Below, in pieces: positions 55,157 through 64,000 of a stretch of DNA of 64,000 bases. Position 1 is the stretch's first letter. Each line of letters begins with the position of its first letter. Source of the stretch: Sulfuricurvum sp. Its GTDB lineage: Bacteria; Campylobacterota; Campylobacteria; Campylobacterales; Sulfurimonadaceae. Where the stretch lies: positions 1 to 64,000 of the forward strand of contig JAUYRN010000012.1 in assembly GCA_030696775.1 (NCBI GenBank), read 5' to 3'. The notes beneath the pieces are model-generated. The model saw only the letters and a list, made by a program, of their open reading frames with translations. It was not told the DNA's origin and made no database searches. Both the position numbers and the translations under genes were made by a program.

Positions 55157-56339
55157 CTGTTTTGATTGGATTGAATGGATTTATAATTTTTAGTTTATCA
55201 AAGTTGAAATTATACCCTTTAGGGGCTGAAACTGGGATTTTATCTTTTATTAGAGATTCATTTTTGATAAATGAATTTATCATAGGAATTTTTACAATAC
55301 GATTTTCTTTAAAATCTTCACGGCCACCTATCATATTTTCACGCATAATGCTTGTTTTATCAATATTATAACGTTTAGAAAGTGATGTCAATGTTTCGCC
55401 TGATTTGATTTTATGCATGACAAAATATTTTTTCAACTCACTTGGTCTGTATTTTTCTTCAAAAAGAGCCAGTTTATCTTCGGGGATATAAACTGGATAG
55501 GAGTTTTCATTGGGCGGGGTAATTCCGCGTTTAAGATGAGTATTTAACAGCTTTAATTTTTGTTTGGGTATCTCTAAGACAGCGGCAATTTTATTAAGAT
55601 CTTCTCCCTCAGGAAGATAAACTGTTGCTATCGGATTTTCAGATGCCACACCGATGAGATGTTCGTATTGTATCTGTTCCAAGAAAACCCGGTCACTTCC
55701 AAGTAATGCAAGAGCAATAATGCGACGAATATAACGTCTACTTTCTGCTGGAATATAGCCTTTTGTTGGGCTAGCTAAAACTTGCAAGTCATTGCTTTTG
55801 GCTTTACGTATTGCACTGGCTAATTTTCCGTCACCACAATTGTAGGCAATAATTGCAAGATACCATTTACCAAATTGACGGTGTAATTGAGAGAGATAGC
55901 TAATTGCTGCTCGAGTAGATTTAATATGATCACGTCGTTCATCAACATATTGAGTAATAGCCAAACCGTGTATTTTCCCTGTTTCGGGCATAAACTGCCA
56001 CAATCCACTAGCCCCTTTAGAAGAAGTAGCCAGAGTATCAAGCCCAGACTCGGCCAAAACAATAAATAAAAACTCAGCAGGTAAATCGGATTGGGCAATC
56101 AAAGATGAGAGCATTGGAATAAAAATATCAGCGTTTTCGCTTGAATTTGCAAAACCATTTAGTAAGCAATCCCTCTTACGCTCCACATACATATCATGGA
56201 GATAGGGATCATTTAAAAATGATGGTGAAATATCAAAATGATTTAATACTTCAATTTTTTTAGCATCGTTAGGATTAAATGCTAAAGCATATAAATATAA
56301 AGGGATGAAAGCTATAAGTAAAAACCAGCGCAACATCAC
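55125..56339 (-). CDS. mltD: Membrane-bound lytic murein transglycosylase D (MltD-like) with LysM
   Basis: Peptidoglycan-cleaving enzyme. The 404 residues have a signal peptide (about 1-20), an SLT domain (about 85-190) with FIVLAESGLDTLATSSKGAS and GLWQFMPETGK, YNCGDGKL, and a LysM module near the C terminus (KIKSGETLTSLSKRYNIDK, about 310-350). It lies beside rlpA, another cell-wall hydrolase, so the pair probably acts together at the septum or during growth. Confidence 0.92.
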   Translation of the reverse strand: MMLRWFLLIAFIPLYLYALAFNPNDAKKIEVLNHFDISPSFLNDPYLHDMYVERKRDCLLNGFANSSENADIFIPMLSSLIAQSDLPAEFLFIVLAESGLDTLATSSKGASGLWQFMPETGKIHGLAITQYVDERRDHIKSTRAAISYLSQLHRQFGKWYLAIIAYNCGDGKLASAIRKAKSNDLQVLASPTKGYIPAESRRYIRRIIALALLGSDRVFLEQIQYEHLIGVASENPIATVYLPEGEDLNKIAAVLEIPKQKLKLLNTHLKRGITPPNENSYPVYIPEDKLALFEEKYRPSELKKYFVMHKIKSGETLTSLSKRYNIDKTSIMRENMIGGREDFKENRIVKIPMINSFIKNESLIKDKIPVSAPKGYNFNFDKLKIINPFNPIKTDDKEENKVVY

Positions 56340-56384
56340 CCCCTAATCATTAAAATCTGCTTATCTCTAGAAAACATGATATCA

Positions 56385-57167
56385 CTAAGTTATTAAATTT
56401 CCAAATAGACGTACAGCATTGTTCGTTGTCAAGCTCTCAATTTCTTCTAAGGGTGTATTTAAGATATCAGACATTTTTTGAGCAACTAAAGCAGTATAAG
56501 ATGGTTCATTACGTGAGCCTCTATGAGGATGAGGGGTTAAATAAGGACCATCTGTTTCGATTAAAAGCTTATCCGTTGGGATACGAGGAAGTATATTCAC
56601 TAATTTTTTGGCATTGGAAAAAGTCAGAACTCCACCTATTCCAAAATAAAAATTTTCATCGGCAAGACTTAGCAGTTCATCATCTGCATTATAGCAGTGC
56701 AGAACTCCCCCAACTTCACCTGCACATTCTGAAAGCAATATCATTTTTGAGTCATGACTTGCATCACGGATATGGACAATAAGTGGCTTTTTTACCTTTT
56801 TTGCAAAGCGTATTTGTAATCTAAACGCATCTTCTTGTCGCTTTTTTTCCGCTGATTTTTCCTCTTCACTTCCCTCAAGTCGATAATAATCCATCCCACA
56901 CTCTCCGATAGCTACACATTTTGGATGAGACGCATAGTGTTCAAAATCCAGCCCCTCCAGCCCCTCTAAATCATACGGATGAACGCCTACTGCAAAATAA
57001 ATATTTTCATACTGTTCACATAACTCAACGGCTCGACTCAAAGTAGATGGATGCGCTCCTGGGATAATAAAACTTTTGACACCAACGCTCAGCGCTCTCT
57101 GTATCATCTCCTCAAAATCCTCACGGTATCGATCATCATCAAGATGAATATGGGTATCAATAATCAT
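56385..57167 (-). CDS. tatD: TatD-family metal-dependent hydrolase (DNase)
   Basis: The 260 residues have the family motifs: DTHIHLDDDRY at the N terminus, GECGMDYYR, VHIRDASHD, LHCYNAD and ETDGPYLTPHPHRG. TatD proteins are 3'-5' DNases used in DNA repair and degradation. The start overlaps the recN stop by four bases. Confidence 0.93.
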   Translation of the reverse strand: MIIDTHIHLDDDRYREDFEEMIQRALSVGVKSFIIPGAHPSTLSRAVELCEQYENIYFAVGVHPYDLEGLEGLDFEHYASHPKCVAIGECGMDYYRLEGSEEEKSAEKKRQEDAFRLQIRFAKKVKKPLIVHIRDASHDSKMILLSECAGEVGGVLHCYNADDELLSLADENFYFGIGGVLTFSNAKKLVNILPRIPTDKLLIETDGPYLTPHPHRGSRNEPSYTALVAQKMSDILNTPLEEIESLTTNNAVRLFGNLIT

Positions 57168-58711
57168 TTGGAATACTCCATTCGAACACGTTCATATAAC
57201 TCTTTTGCAAAACCTTTTGCTTCATTACTAACACCATCACCGCTAATAATACGGGCTATTTCATCAATACGCTCTTCATCACTCAGCTCACGAACACGAC
57301 TTTCATCCTCTTTATAAATTAAAAAATGCTGTTCGCCCATAGACGTTAGCTGTGGCTGATGCGAAATAACAAAGATTTGATATTTGGTTGAGAGATGACG
57401 TAAAACTTTGGCAACGCTCATCGACTCTTCCCCGCTAAGATTGGCATCGATTTCATCAAGCATCAAAACACCGCCCTGCTCATTCATACATTCTACTTTA
57501 AGTGCCAAAAGTGCGAGGCGTAAACGGTTGAATTCACCGGAACTGAGTTTTTCAAGCTTCGTACCCTCAAGTCCCAACATTACACGGTCGATCCCCAATG
57601 ACGTATGCTCAATTTTTTCAATGCTCAACGTGGCACTTCTCAAATAAAGCATAGAGAGATAATCATTCAGCTTGTCACGCGTTATTTCAATTTCGTGTTG
57701 GCGCTTTTGAGAAAGTTCTTGTGCGAATGAGGTTAATTCAATTTCAAGTTTAGCAATTTGCTGTACCAACTTGCTTTTTGAATACTCTATATTTTGATAC
57801 GATTCAAGCTCTAGCGCTTTTTGTTCCCGATATATTAATGCTTCTTCAATACTCCCATAACGTCGTTTTAACTCAGACAAAAGCTCTATTCTGTCGAGAA
57901 CAGTTTCAATCGAAGTCTCCTCAAGCATCTCTAATTTTTCCAATGAATTCTCAAAAATACCCCGTAATTCATTCATAGCATCGTCAAAAAAACTACTTTG
58001 TGTATCCAATAGAGAAAGCGCATTGGAAACGTGATTTTCAAAGCGAAAAATATCTTCAGCAGCATGGATAGCTTCTTCGATCTTCTCTTTTTTTGAAAGC
58101 TGTTTTTTGATGATATTCAGCTCTTCATCTTCTCCGACAGTAGGTTTTATAGCATCGATTTTAGCTATTTCATACGTTGCAAACTCTTTAAGCTCTAGTA
58201 GCTTTTTCTCTTGATCTTCAATGGATTTTAATTCATCGCTAAGAGATTTGTATTCTAAAAAAACTTCTTTGTGCTTTTTGACGCTTGCGTGATGTTGGTC
58301 ATCAGCGAGAGAAATCCTCTCATCCAACAATCCTATGAGTGATACCGCATCAAAATCCGTATAGTCTTTCAGACTCAAATGACGCAAATAGCCAGAACTG
58401 ATAGATTCCATGGAGGATTTTGAAGCACGCTGATTGTTGATGAAATAGGAAGTTTTTTCTTTTTTTACGTGTCGAAAAATATTAGTACTTTCATTGTCGA
58501 TTCCGTATTTTTCTTCATCGATTTGCCATGCGACTGAAGACTCACATACACTGGCATCAACACTGTCTAACCCTACGGAAGCCAAGATAGAGCGCATCAA
58601 AATAGATTTTCCGCTACCGCTTGGTCCCGTAAACACAATTAACCCCGGTTTAAATTCAAGCTCCGCTTCTTTAAAACTAAGAAATTCTTTGAGATAAAAT
58701 CGTTCTATCAC
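57164..58711 (-). CDS. recN: DNA repair protein RecN
   Basis: SMC-like ATPase in double-strand break repair. The 515 residues have Walker A FTGPSGSGKSILMRSI (about 29-44), long coiled coils in the middle, LSSGEFNRLRLALLALK and Walker B GGVLMLDEIDANLSGEES. It begins one base after nadK, the common nadK-recN pairing. Confidence 0.94.
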   Translation of the reverse strand: MIERFYLKEFLSFKEAELEFKPGLIVFTGPSGSGKSILMRSILASVGLDSVDASVCESSVAWQIDEEKYGIDNESTNIFRHVKKEKTSYFINNQRASKSSMESISSGYLRHLSLKDYTDFDAVSLIGLLDERISLADDQHHASVKKHKEVFLEYKSLSDELKSIEDQEKKLLELKEFATYEIAKIDAIKPTVGEDEELNIIKKQLSKKEKIEEAIHAAEDIFRFENHVSNALSLLDTQSSFFDDAMNELRGIFENSLEKLEMLEETSIETVLDRIELLSELKRRYGSIEEALIYREQKALELESYQNIEYSKSKLVQQIAKLEIELTSFAQELSQKRQHEIEITRDKLNDYLSMLYLRSATLSIEKIEHTSLGIDRVMLGLEGTKLEKLSSGEFNRLRLALLALKVECMNEQGGVLMLDEIDANLSGEESMSVAKVLRHLSTKYQIFVISHQPQLTSMGEQHFLIYKEDESRVRELSDEERIDEIARIISGDGVSNEAKGFAKELYERVRMEYSK

Positions 58712-59566
58712 CTATTTCCCCCAACCGAGTTTTTCTTTTAGCACTTCGAAATAGTTAAACTCTTTACGATGAATAAGATGAGCACTTCCGCTTGCTAGTT
58801 TAATGTACACAGTATCACTATCAGTGATTTCAACCATATCCTGCCCATCAACGATAACTAAAGCACTGCTATCGGGAGTTTTGATCTCAATCTCATAATG
58901 ACCCGGTAAAACAACAGGGCGTTGAGTTAAAGAATGCGGACAGATAGGAGTTAATGCAAAAACACTTGTAAGCGGAAACAATACGGGCCCTCCGGCTGAA
59001 AGATTGTAGGCTGTTGATCCTGTCGGAGTCGAAATTACTACACCATCACCATAATACGTATTAAAGGCTTTTCCTTCAACATACGTTTCTAATCGAATCA
59101 TTTTGGAGATTGACGGGCGGGTTAAAACAATGTCATTGAAAGCAACAACTTGACTGACACCATTTTTAGTCGTGATGGTTGCTTGAAGCATTGCACGCTC
59201 ATCAATACGATACTCACCGGTAAAAAGCTTATCAACAAATGTTTCAAGCTCACAAAAATCTAAATCCGCTAAAAAGCCTAATTTTCCAGCATGAATACCC
59301 AAAACAGGAAGCTGAAAATCGTAGGATCGTCGTACGGCTGAGATAAGAGTACCGTCCCCGCCAATGGTGACCAAAAAATCGCAATTACGGCACATCATTT
59401 CAAACGGCTGCCCCATGACGTCAATCATACCACCGCTAATATGATCAATATAAACCTCAATGCCTCGAGATTCAAAAATTCTCTTGGCTTCTAAGAACAT
59501 CTCTTTAAGTTCAGGAGTTGAGGGTCGTAAAACAATACCGACACGTTTAAGATTATCTAGTTTCAA
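58712..59566 (-). CDS. nadK: NAD kinase
   Basis: Makes NADP from NAD. The 284 residues contain the nucleotide motif TIGGDGTLISA, LGIHAGKLGFLADL, the substrate stretch STPTGSTAYNLSAGGP and SLTQRPVVLP. It is the first gene of the long minus-strand operon that runs to mrdA. The promoter should lie in the 137 bases between it and the divergent tgt. Confidence 0.95.
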   Translation of the reverse strand: MKLDNLKRVGIVLRPSTPELKEMFLEAKRIFESRGIEVYIDHISGGMIDVMGQPFEMMCRNCDFLVTIGGDGTLISAVRRSYDFQLPVLGIHAGKLGFLADLDFCELETFVDKLFTGEYRIDERAMLQATITTKNGVSQVVAFNDIVLTRPSISKMIRLETYVEGKAFNTYYGDGVVISTPTGSTAYNLSAGGPVLFPLTSVFALTPICPHSLTQRPVVLPGHYEIEIKTPDSSALVIVDGQDMVEITDSDTVYIKLASGSAHLIHRKEFNYFEVLKEKLGWGK

Positions 59567-59697
59567 TGTTCATTCTCAATTATTTTATTTTAGTAGGGAC
59601 TTATTATAACGAAGTTTTTAAAATTGAAAAATTATGTGACAGATTGCAATATTTTTTATTTGTCGTTATTTAGATAAAATACGAAAAAATCAAATGA

Positions 59698-60825
<1,128 letters not shown>

Positions 60826-60866
60826 AAAATAAATTATCCAAATCCCTTTAAAGAATTAGTACTTTT

Positions 60867-60894
60867 CACCCTTAAAAATATTCTTTTTAAGGTG
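60867..60894. terminator. Bidirectional hairpin between tgt and the Sel1 gene
   Basis: CACCCTTAAAAA pairs with TTTTTAAGGTG with one bulged base around a short loop, leaving T runs on each strand. It includes the stop of the convergent Sel1 gene, so it can end both transcripts. Confidence 0.6.
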
Positions 60895-61195
60895 TGTCAT
60901 ACTTCAAACTCATATTACTGCATCCAAGCATTTCTTTAGCGCGACATGCCTGTGCATAAAAAGTTGACGCTTTGTATTTGTTTTGAGCTACGCCCTCTCC
61001 GTTTTCGTACATAGCACCAAGATTAAAACACCCCTTACCATTTCCATTATCACACGCTTTTGTAAACGATGTAATGGCATCAGAGTAGTTTTTCTGCTCT
61101 AAAGCTTTTTTTCCCTCACTCAATGCATCTGCATAACATGTTGTCGTAATTCCTGCTATCATCAATAATGATGCTAAACTCAGTATCTTTTTCAT
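60887..61195 (-). CDS. Secreted Sel1-repeat (TPR-like) protein
   Basis: A 102-residue protein with a signal peptide (about 1-22, ending CYADA) and Sel1-like repeats. One complete repeat reads CFNLGAMYENGEGVAQNKYK and is followed by ASTFYAQAC. The cysteines spaced about one repeat apart are typical of Hcp-like proteins of Helicobacter and Campylobacter, which act in the periplasm. The partner is unknown. Confidence 0.85.
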   Translation of the reverse strand: MKKILSLASLLMIAGITTTCYADALSEGKKALEQKNYSDAITSFTKACDNGNGKGCFNLGAMYENGEGVAQNKYKASTFYAQACRAKEMLGCSNMSLKYDTP

Positions 61196-61251
61196 AGTTT
61201 GGTTTCCTTTTTTATAGTGTGTCGTGAAAATTTGAAATGACCTTTTACTGA

Positions 61252-62154
61252 TTACATTTTAAGGGCACTCCTTGGGATGGATTTAGTCGGGATAATACTC
61301 ACAGAACAAGTCATACCGGCAGAAAGAATTAAACCAGCCGGAATCTCGTCAATATGAATACGAACCGGAATTCGTTGTGCCAATCTAACCCATGTAAATA
61401 TAGGATTTACATTCGCTAAAAGCCTTCCATCCGTCACATTATCACGATCGCTGATACCTCTTGCGATACTTTCTACATGCCCTTTTACCGTATATTTCGT
61501 TCCTAACATTTTCATTTCGGCTGAATCTCCTATATGAATCAATGAAAGTTTATGTTCTTCAAAATAACCATAAATCCAAAAGGAACCGCTGGTAATGAGT
61601 GCCATATGCTTTTCCCCTCTATCTACGTAATCACCTTTACGAAGCAGAAGGTTTGAAACCCAACCATCGCATGGAGCACGTATACTGGAGCGATCTAAGT
61701 TGAGCTTTTGTGTTTCTACCTGAGTCAATGCCTCTTCATATCTGGCATGTGCGATTTGGGCATCATAAAGAGCATCATCTCGGCTTTCTGCAGATACAAT
61801 CTCATCATCTGCGGCTAGACGTCGTACTGATTGATGTTGTTTCATCTCATATTCTGATTTTCGCGTCTGTGCAATTGCCTGTGCTTCGTGCAAAGCATGA
61901 TGAAAGCGTTCTTCATCAATTTGATAAAGCAGCTCTCCTTTTTTAACAAACTGATTGTCAACAACAGCGACACGACTGACCAATCCGCCAACATCCGGAG
62001 CGACCATGACAACGTCAGCACGAACACGCCCATCTCTTGTCCAAGCGCTATTCATATAATTGTCCCATAACATCAGACCTAAAAAAATGGCGAGTGAAAG
62101 CACCAAAAAAGTAATGGAAAAGCGTAAAAGCTTTGCTCGTTTACTATTATTCAT
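61252..62154 (-). CDS. HlyD/EmrA-type membrane fusion protein (AaeA-like)
   Basis: Periplasmic adaptor of an efflux system. The 300 residues have one N-terminal membrane segment (about 12-31), a biotinyl-lipoyl-like domain (VDNQFVKKGELLYQIDEERF), a short helical hairpin and the second half (SSIRAPCDGWVSNLLLRKGD). The C terminus contains LIPIRIHIDEIP-type strands (RIPVRIHIDEIPAGLILSAG), as in AaeA. It follows the DUF1656 gene after 10 bases. Confidence 0.9.
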   Translation of the reverse strand: MNNSKRAKLLRFSITFLVLSLAIFLGLMLWDNYMNSAWTRDGRVRADVVMVAPDVGGLVSRVAVVDNQFVKKGELLYQIDEERFHHALHEAQAIAQTRKSEYEMKQHQSVRRLAADDEIVSAESRDDALYDAQIAHARYEEALTQVETQKLNLDRSSIRAPCDGWVSNLLLRKGDYVDRGEKHMALITSGSFWIYGYFEEHKLSLIHIGDSAEMKMLGTKYTVKGHVESIARGISDRDNVTDGRLLANVNPIFTWVRLAQRIPVRIHIDEIPAGLILSAGMTCSVSIIPTKSIPRSALKM

Positions 62155-62164
62155 TTGTAATTCC

Positions 62165-62365
62165 TTATCGATAAATTAGTAAACACGGAATCGTAAACAA
62201 ACAAACGAATACCGCTGTTCGAAACAACCCAGGATGCCAAACATGGTTATAAATACCGGCATCCGACATCATACGATCCAGTAAAATCTGCACTACGGCA
62301 CTCATGACAAAGATAAGGAGCAGTGTCGGCATCTGAATGCCGAATAAAGTTATGTCTAATTGCAT
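62165..62365 (-). CDS. DUF1656 small inner-membrane protein (AaeX-like)
   Basis: A 66-residue protein with two membrane segments (about 10-28 and 46-64) separated by a short loop. DUF1656 proteins regularly lie between a FUSC permease and an HlyD adaptor, as here. It overlaps the FUSC gene by 10 bases. Its exact role in efflux is not known. Confidence 0.85.
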   Translation of the reverse strand: MQLDITLFGIQMPTLLLIFVMSAVVQILLDRMMSDAGIYNHVWHPGLFRTAVFVCLFTIPCLLIYR

Positions 62366-64000
62366 GAATCCTCCGATAGAAGGGGAAATGTTTCTGAATT
62401 GATCAGAACAGTCCGTATAAGTGTCAATTCGACGATCAGTATTTCTACACGCTTACGCTGCCCTATCTCTGTTGGCATAGGAGATGAATGAAGTTCTTGC
62501 AGGCTCTTTTGTAATATACTTAACAGCTGATCCCGTCCCGATACAGTCGGAGTCTCAAAGTAGCTTTTAATCAGCTCCATAGCATTGTCAACACTGGGAT
62601 GCAAATAATGAGAATAGAGCCTCTGAATACTGCGTCTAATTGTCAAAATTGCCCGCCCTATTTCAAGAGTAGAGAGAAGCCATTCATACACCAGACGGCT
62701 GGAACGCATATTTAGCCGTCCCTGTGTTGAAAACTGCTGAATAAGATCGCGCCCAGTGCTCTCAAGCGCACTGCGTTCAACATTCAATGCACCATCGCAT
62801 AACCTCACGATTTGAGTACGCAATATCTTCGCAACTCGTTTTTGCGTCAGTGAACACGACCAAAAATTTACCAGTATATAGGCTAGACCGCCAAAGAGTA
62901 TTCCAATCAGTGCTGCCAATGAACTCTCCATAAATTTAGTCGGTTCGATTTTATAATAAGGGTCAAGGGCCAATTGATTCATAAACATGAAAACAAAACC
63001 AAAGGTGAAAATAGCCAATTTTGGTCGAGTTGTCATCCATCCGATAAAGGCTAAAACGGGAGTGATAAGCAAACTAAGCGTCAAAAGATCCGATGTATAT
63101 TCGGGTATGATATAAAAATCATATACAGCCGCTACAATGAGGGCGATCACAGCTCCTTTAAAAAAATCTTTTACTCCATCGAGGGGACTTGGCATGGTTC
63201 CAAGCAGCAATCCGATGACAACGGCAAGTGTTATTGTAAGAGTTGCATACGGCCATCCGCTCCAGATCCAAAATATCATGGTAAGCAATAACACTCCACT
63301 TCCTCTCAATGCTGCAAGGGCAACAAGTACATTATCCGTATGGGTCGAAAATTGGATGACTCGGCTGATTTCTCGAGAAGCATTACCCGATAATCTGTGT
63401 TTGAGTAAAGAGAGATACGTCGCACAGTGGTTATGTAGCTCATTTAGTAGTCGAATGATCAGATACGCTGCTGATATAAATTCATCTTCTCCCACAGAGT
63501 GCATCGATTCGTAAAGACGTTTATACTCTAAATCTAACTGCACTTGGATCGTGTTTTTGACCGCTAAGAGTTCTCGTATAATTCGATTTAAATCTTCTGG
63601 TGTTAATAGTGTCTCCGGAAGCGTTTTCAACACCGATACTACAGGTAAATAAAGAGATTTTAATGCACTTAAGTCTTCTATTCTTTCCCGCTTTTTGATT
63701 GCTTGTACGATACTTTTAAGCGAATAAAACGTTGTAGATAGATTCATATATTCCTGATTAAGATGCGCATAGTGCTGTCTCTCTTTTTGGCCGGCTCCAC
63801 TCTCAAAACTGCTATTAACTCGGGTGGCATTCAGTCCGACAACTCCGCTTGAAAATCTGCTGACAGCAGGATTGGCTTCATCGAATGCGGCGAAAATAGA
63901 ATCTGGATCAGACAAAGTAGAAAGAACGTTATGAAAGCGCTCCTGCTCACGTGTAATCAATGAGTCCAAAAGACGACGTGGGAAAATCACATCGCTGACC
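62356..64000 (-). CDS. FUSC-family aromatic acid/efflux permease (AaeB-like), 5' end outside the window
   Basis: Inner-membrane component of an AaeBXA-like efflux set. The frame is open to the window edge; a GTG at 63990 is internal rather than a start. The visible 548 residues have one hydrophobic bundle of about six segments (around 230-375), including SGWPYATLTITLAVVIGLLL and LAALIGILFGGLAYILVNFW, flanked by long helical cytosolic parts. FUSC proteins usually have two such bundles, so the first probably lies beyond the window. The substrates cannot be read from sequence. Confidence 0.85.
   Translation of the reverse strand, partial: VSDVIFPRRLLDSLITREQERFHNVLSTLSDPDSIFAAFDEANPAVSRFSSGVVGLNATRVNSSFESGAGQKERQHYAHLNQEYMNLSTTFYSLKSIVQAIKKRERIEDLSALKSLYLPVVSVLKTLPETLLTPEDLNRIIRELLAVKNTIQVQLDLEYKRLYESMHSVGEDEFISAAYLIIRLLNELHNHCATYLSLLKHRLSGNASREISRVIQFSTHTDNVLVALAALRGSGVLLLTMIFWIWSGWPYATLTITLAVVIGLLLGTMPSPLDGVKDFFKGAVIALIVAAVYDFYIIPEYTSDLLTLSLLITPVLAFIGWMTTRPKLAIFTFGFVFMFMNQLALDPYYKIEPTKFMESSLAALIGILFGGLAYILVNFWSCSLTQKRVAKILRTQIVRLCDGALNVERSALESTGRDLIQQFSTQGRLNMRSSRLVYEWLLSTLEIGRAILTIRRSIQRLYSHYLHPSVDNAMELIKSYFETPTVSGRDQLLSILQKSLQELHSSPMPTEIGQRKRVEILIVELTLIRTVLINSETFPLLSEDSCN

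Overview
The window looks like chromosomal DNA of a free-living Campylobacterota (epsilonproteobacterium), probably close to Sulfuricurvum or Sulfurimonas. The evidence is: low GC and dense operons; an RpoD with an acidic insert; flgF-flgG behind a sigma-54-type promoter; a cytosolic CZB chemoreceptor of the TlpD type; a short-form adenylate kinase; and a group-2-like cytosolic [NiFe] hydrogenase. The genus is inference; no rRNA is present.

Layout. 1-11.7 kb is housekeeping: a partial PAS-like sensor, rpoD, flgFG, two adjacent adenylate kinases, aspS, recQ, a CZB chemoreceptor, yaeQ and an M29-like peptidase. 11.85-13.4 kb is a membrane chemoreceptor with a periplasmic CxxCH haem motif. 13.6-23.05 kb is a filamentous phage (inovirus) prophage: major coat protein, a string of 29-61 codon membrane proteins, pIII-like, pVI-like, Zot/pI, its own secretin and a HUH replication initiator, preceded by a small regulatory module. 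It carries no integrase. It is flanked by two 28-bp dif-like sites, and joining their outer halves rebuilds a symmetrical dif. It therefore probably entered through the host Xer recombinases at the chromosome-dimer resolution site.

23.1-33.6 kb is host DNA: hsp20, a degenerate phosphohexomutase, a rhodanese, hemF, a Y-family polymerase, HU, and a two-gene hydrogenase locus. In that locus the small subunit is fused behind an NAD(P)H/FAD oxidoreductase and a [2Fe-2S] BFD-like domain. 33.7-34.5 kb holds a response regulator with an unusual ribbon-helix-helix output domain. 34.64 kb is tRNA-Glu(UUC). A 61-nt imperfect direct repeat of the tRNA 3' end and its flank recurs at 38.43 kb, bounding a decayed island. 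The island holds an excisionase-like remnant and a three-gene operon: a CHASE2 membrane sensor without an output domain, a secreted beta-rich protein and an M48 lipoprotein peptidase. A broken GGDEF fragment follows it.

38.9-48.9 kb contains gltX, yggT, slt, mobB, fbp, metG with a MurF-like partner, ygjP, queC and ybeY. 59.6-48.9 kb is one tightly packed minus-strand operon (nadK, recN, tatD, mltD, rlpA, hisB, kdsC, lptC, lptA, engB, a GNAT acetyltransferase, an MreD-like protein and mrdA) that mixes envelope assembly with housekeeping. The right end has tgt, a Sel1 protein and an AaeBXA-like efflux set whose FUSC gene runs off the window.
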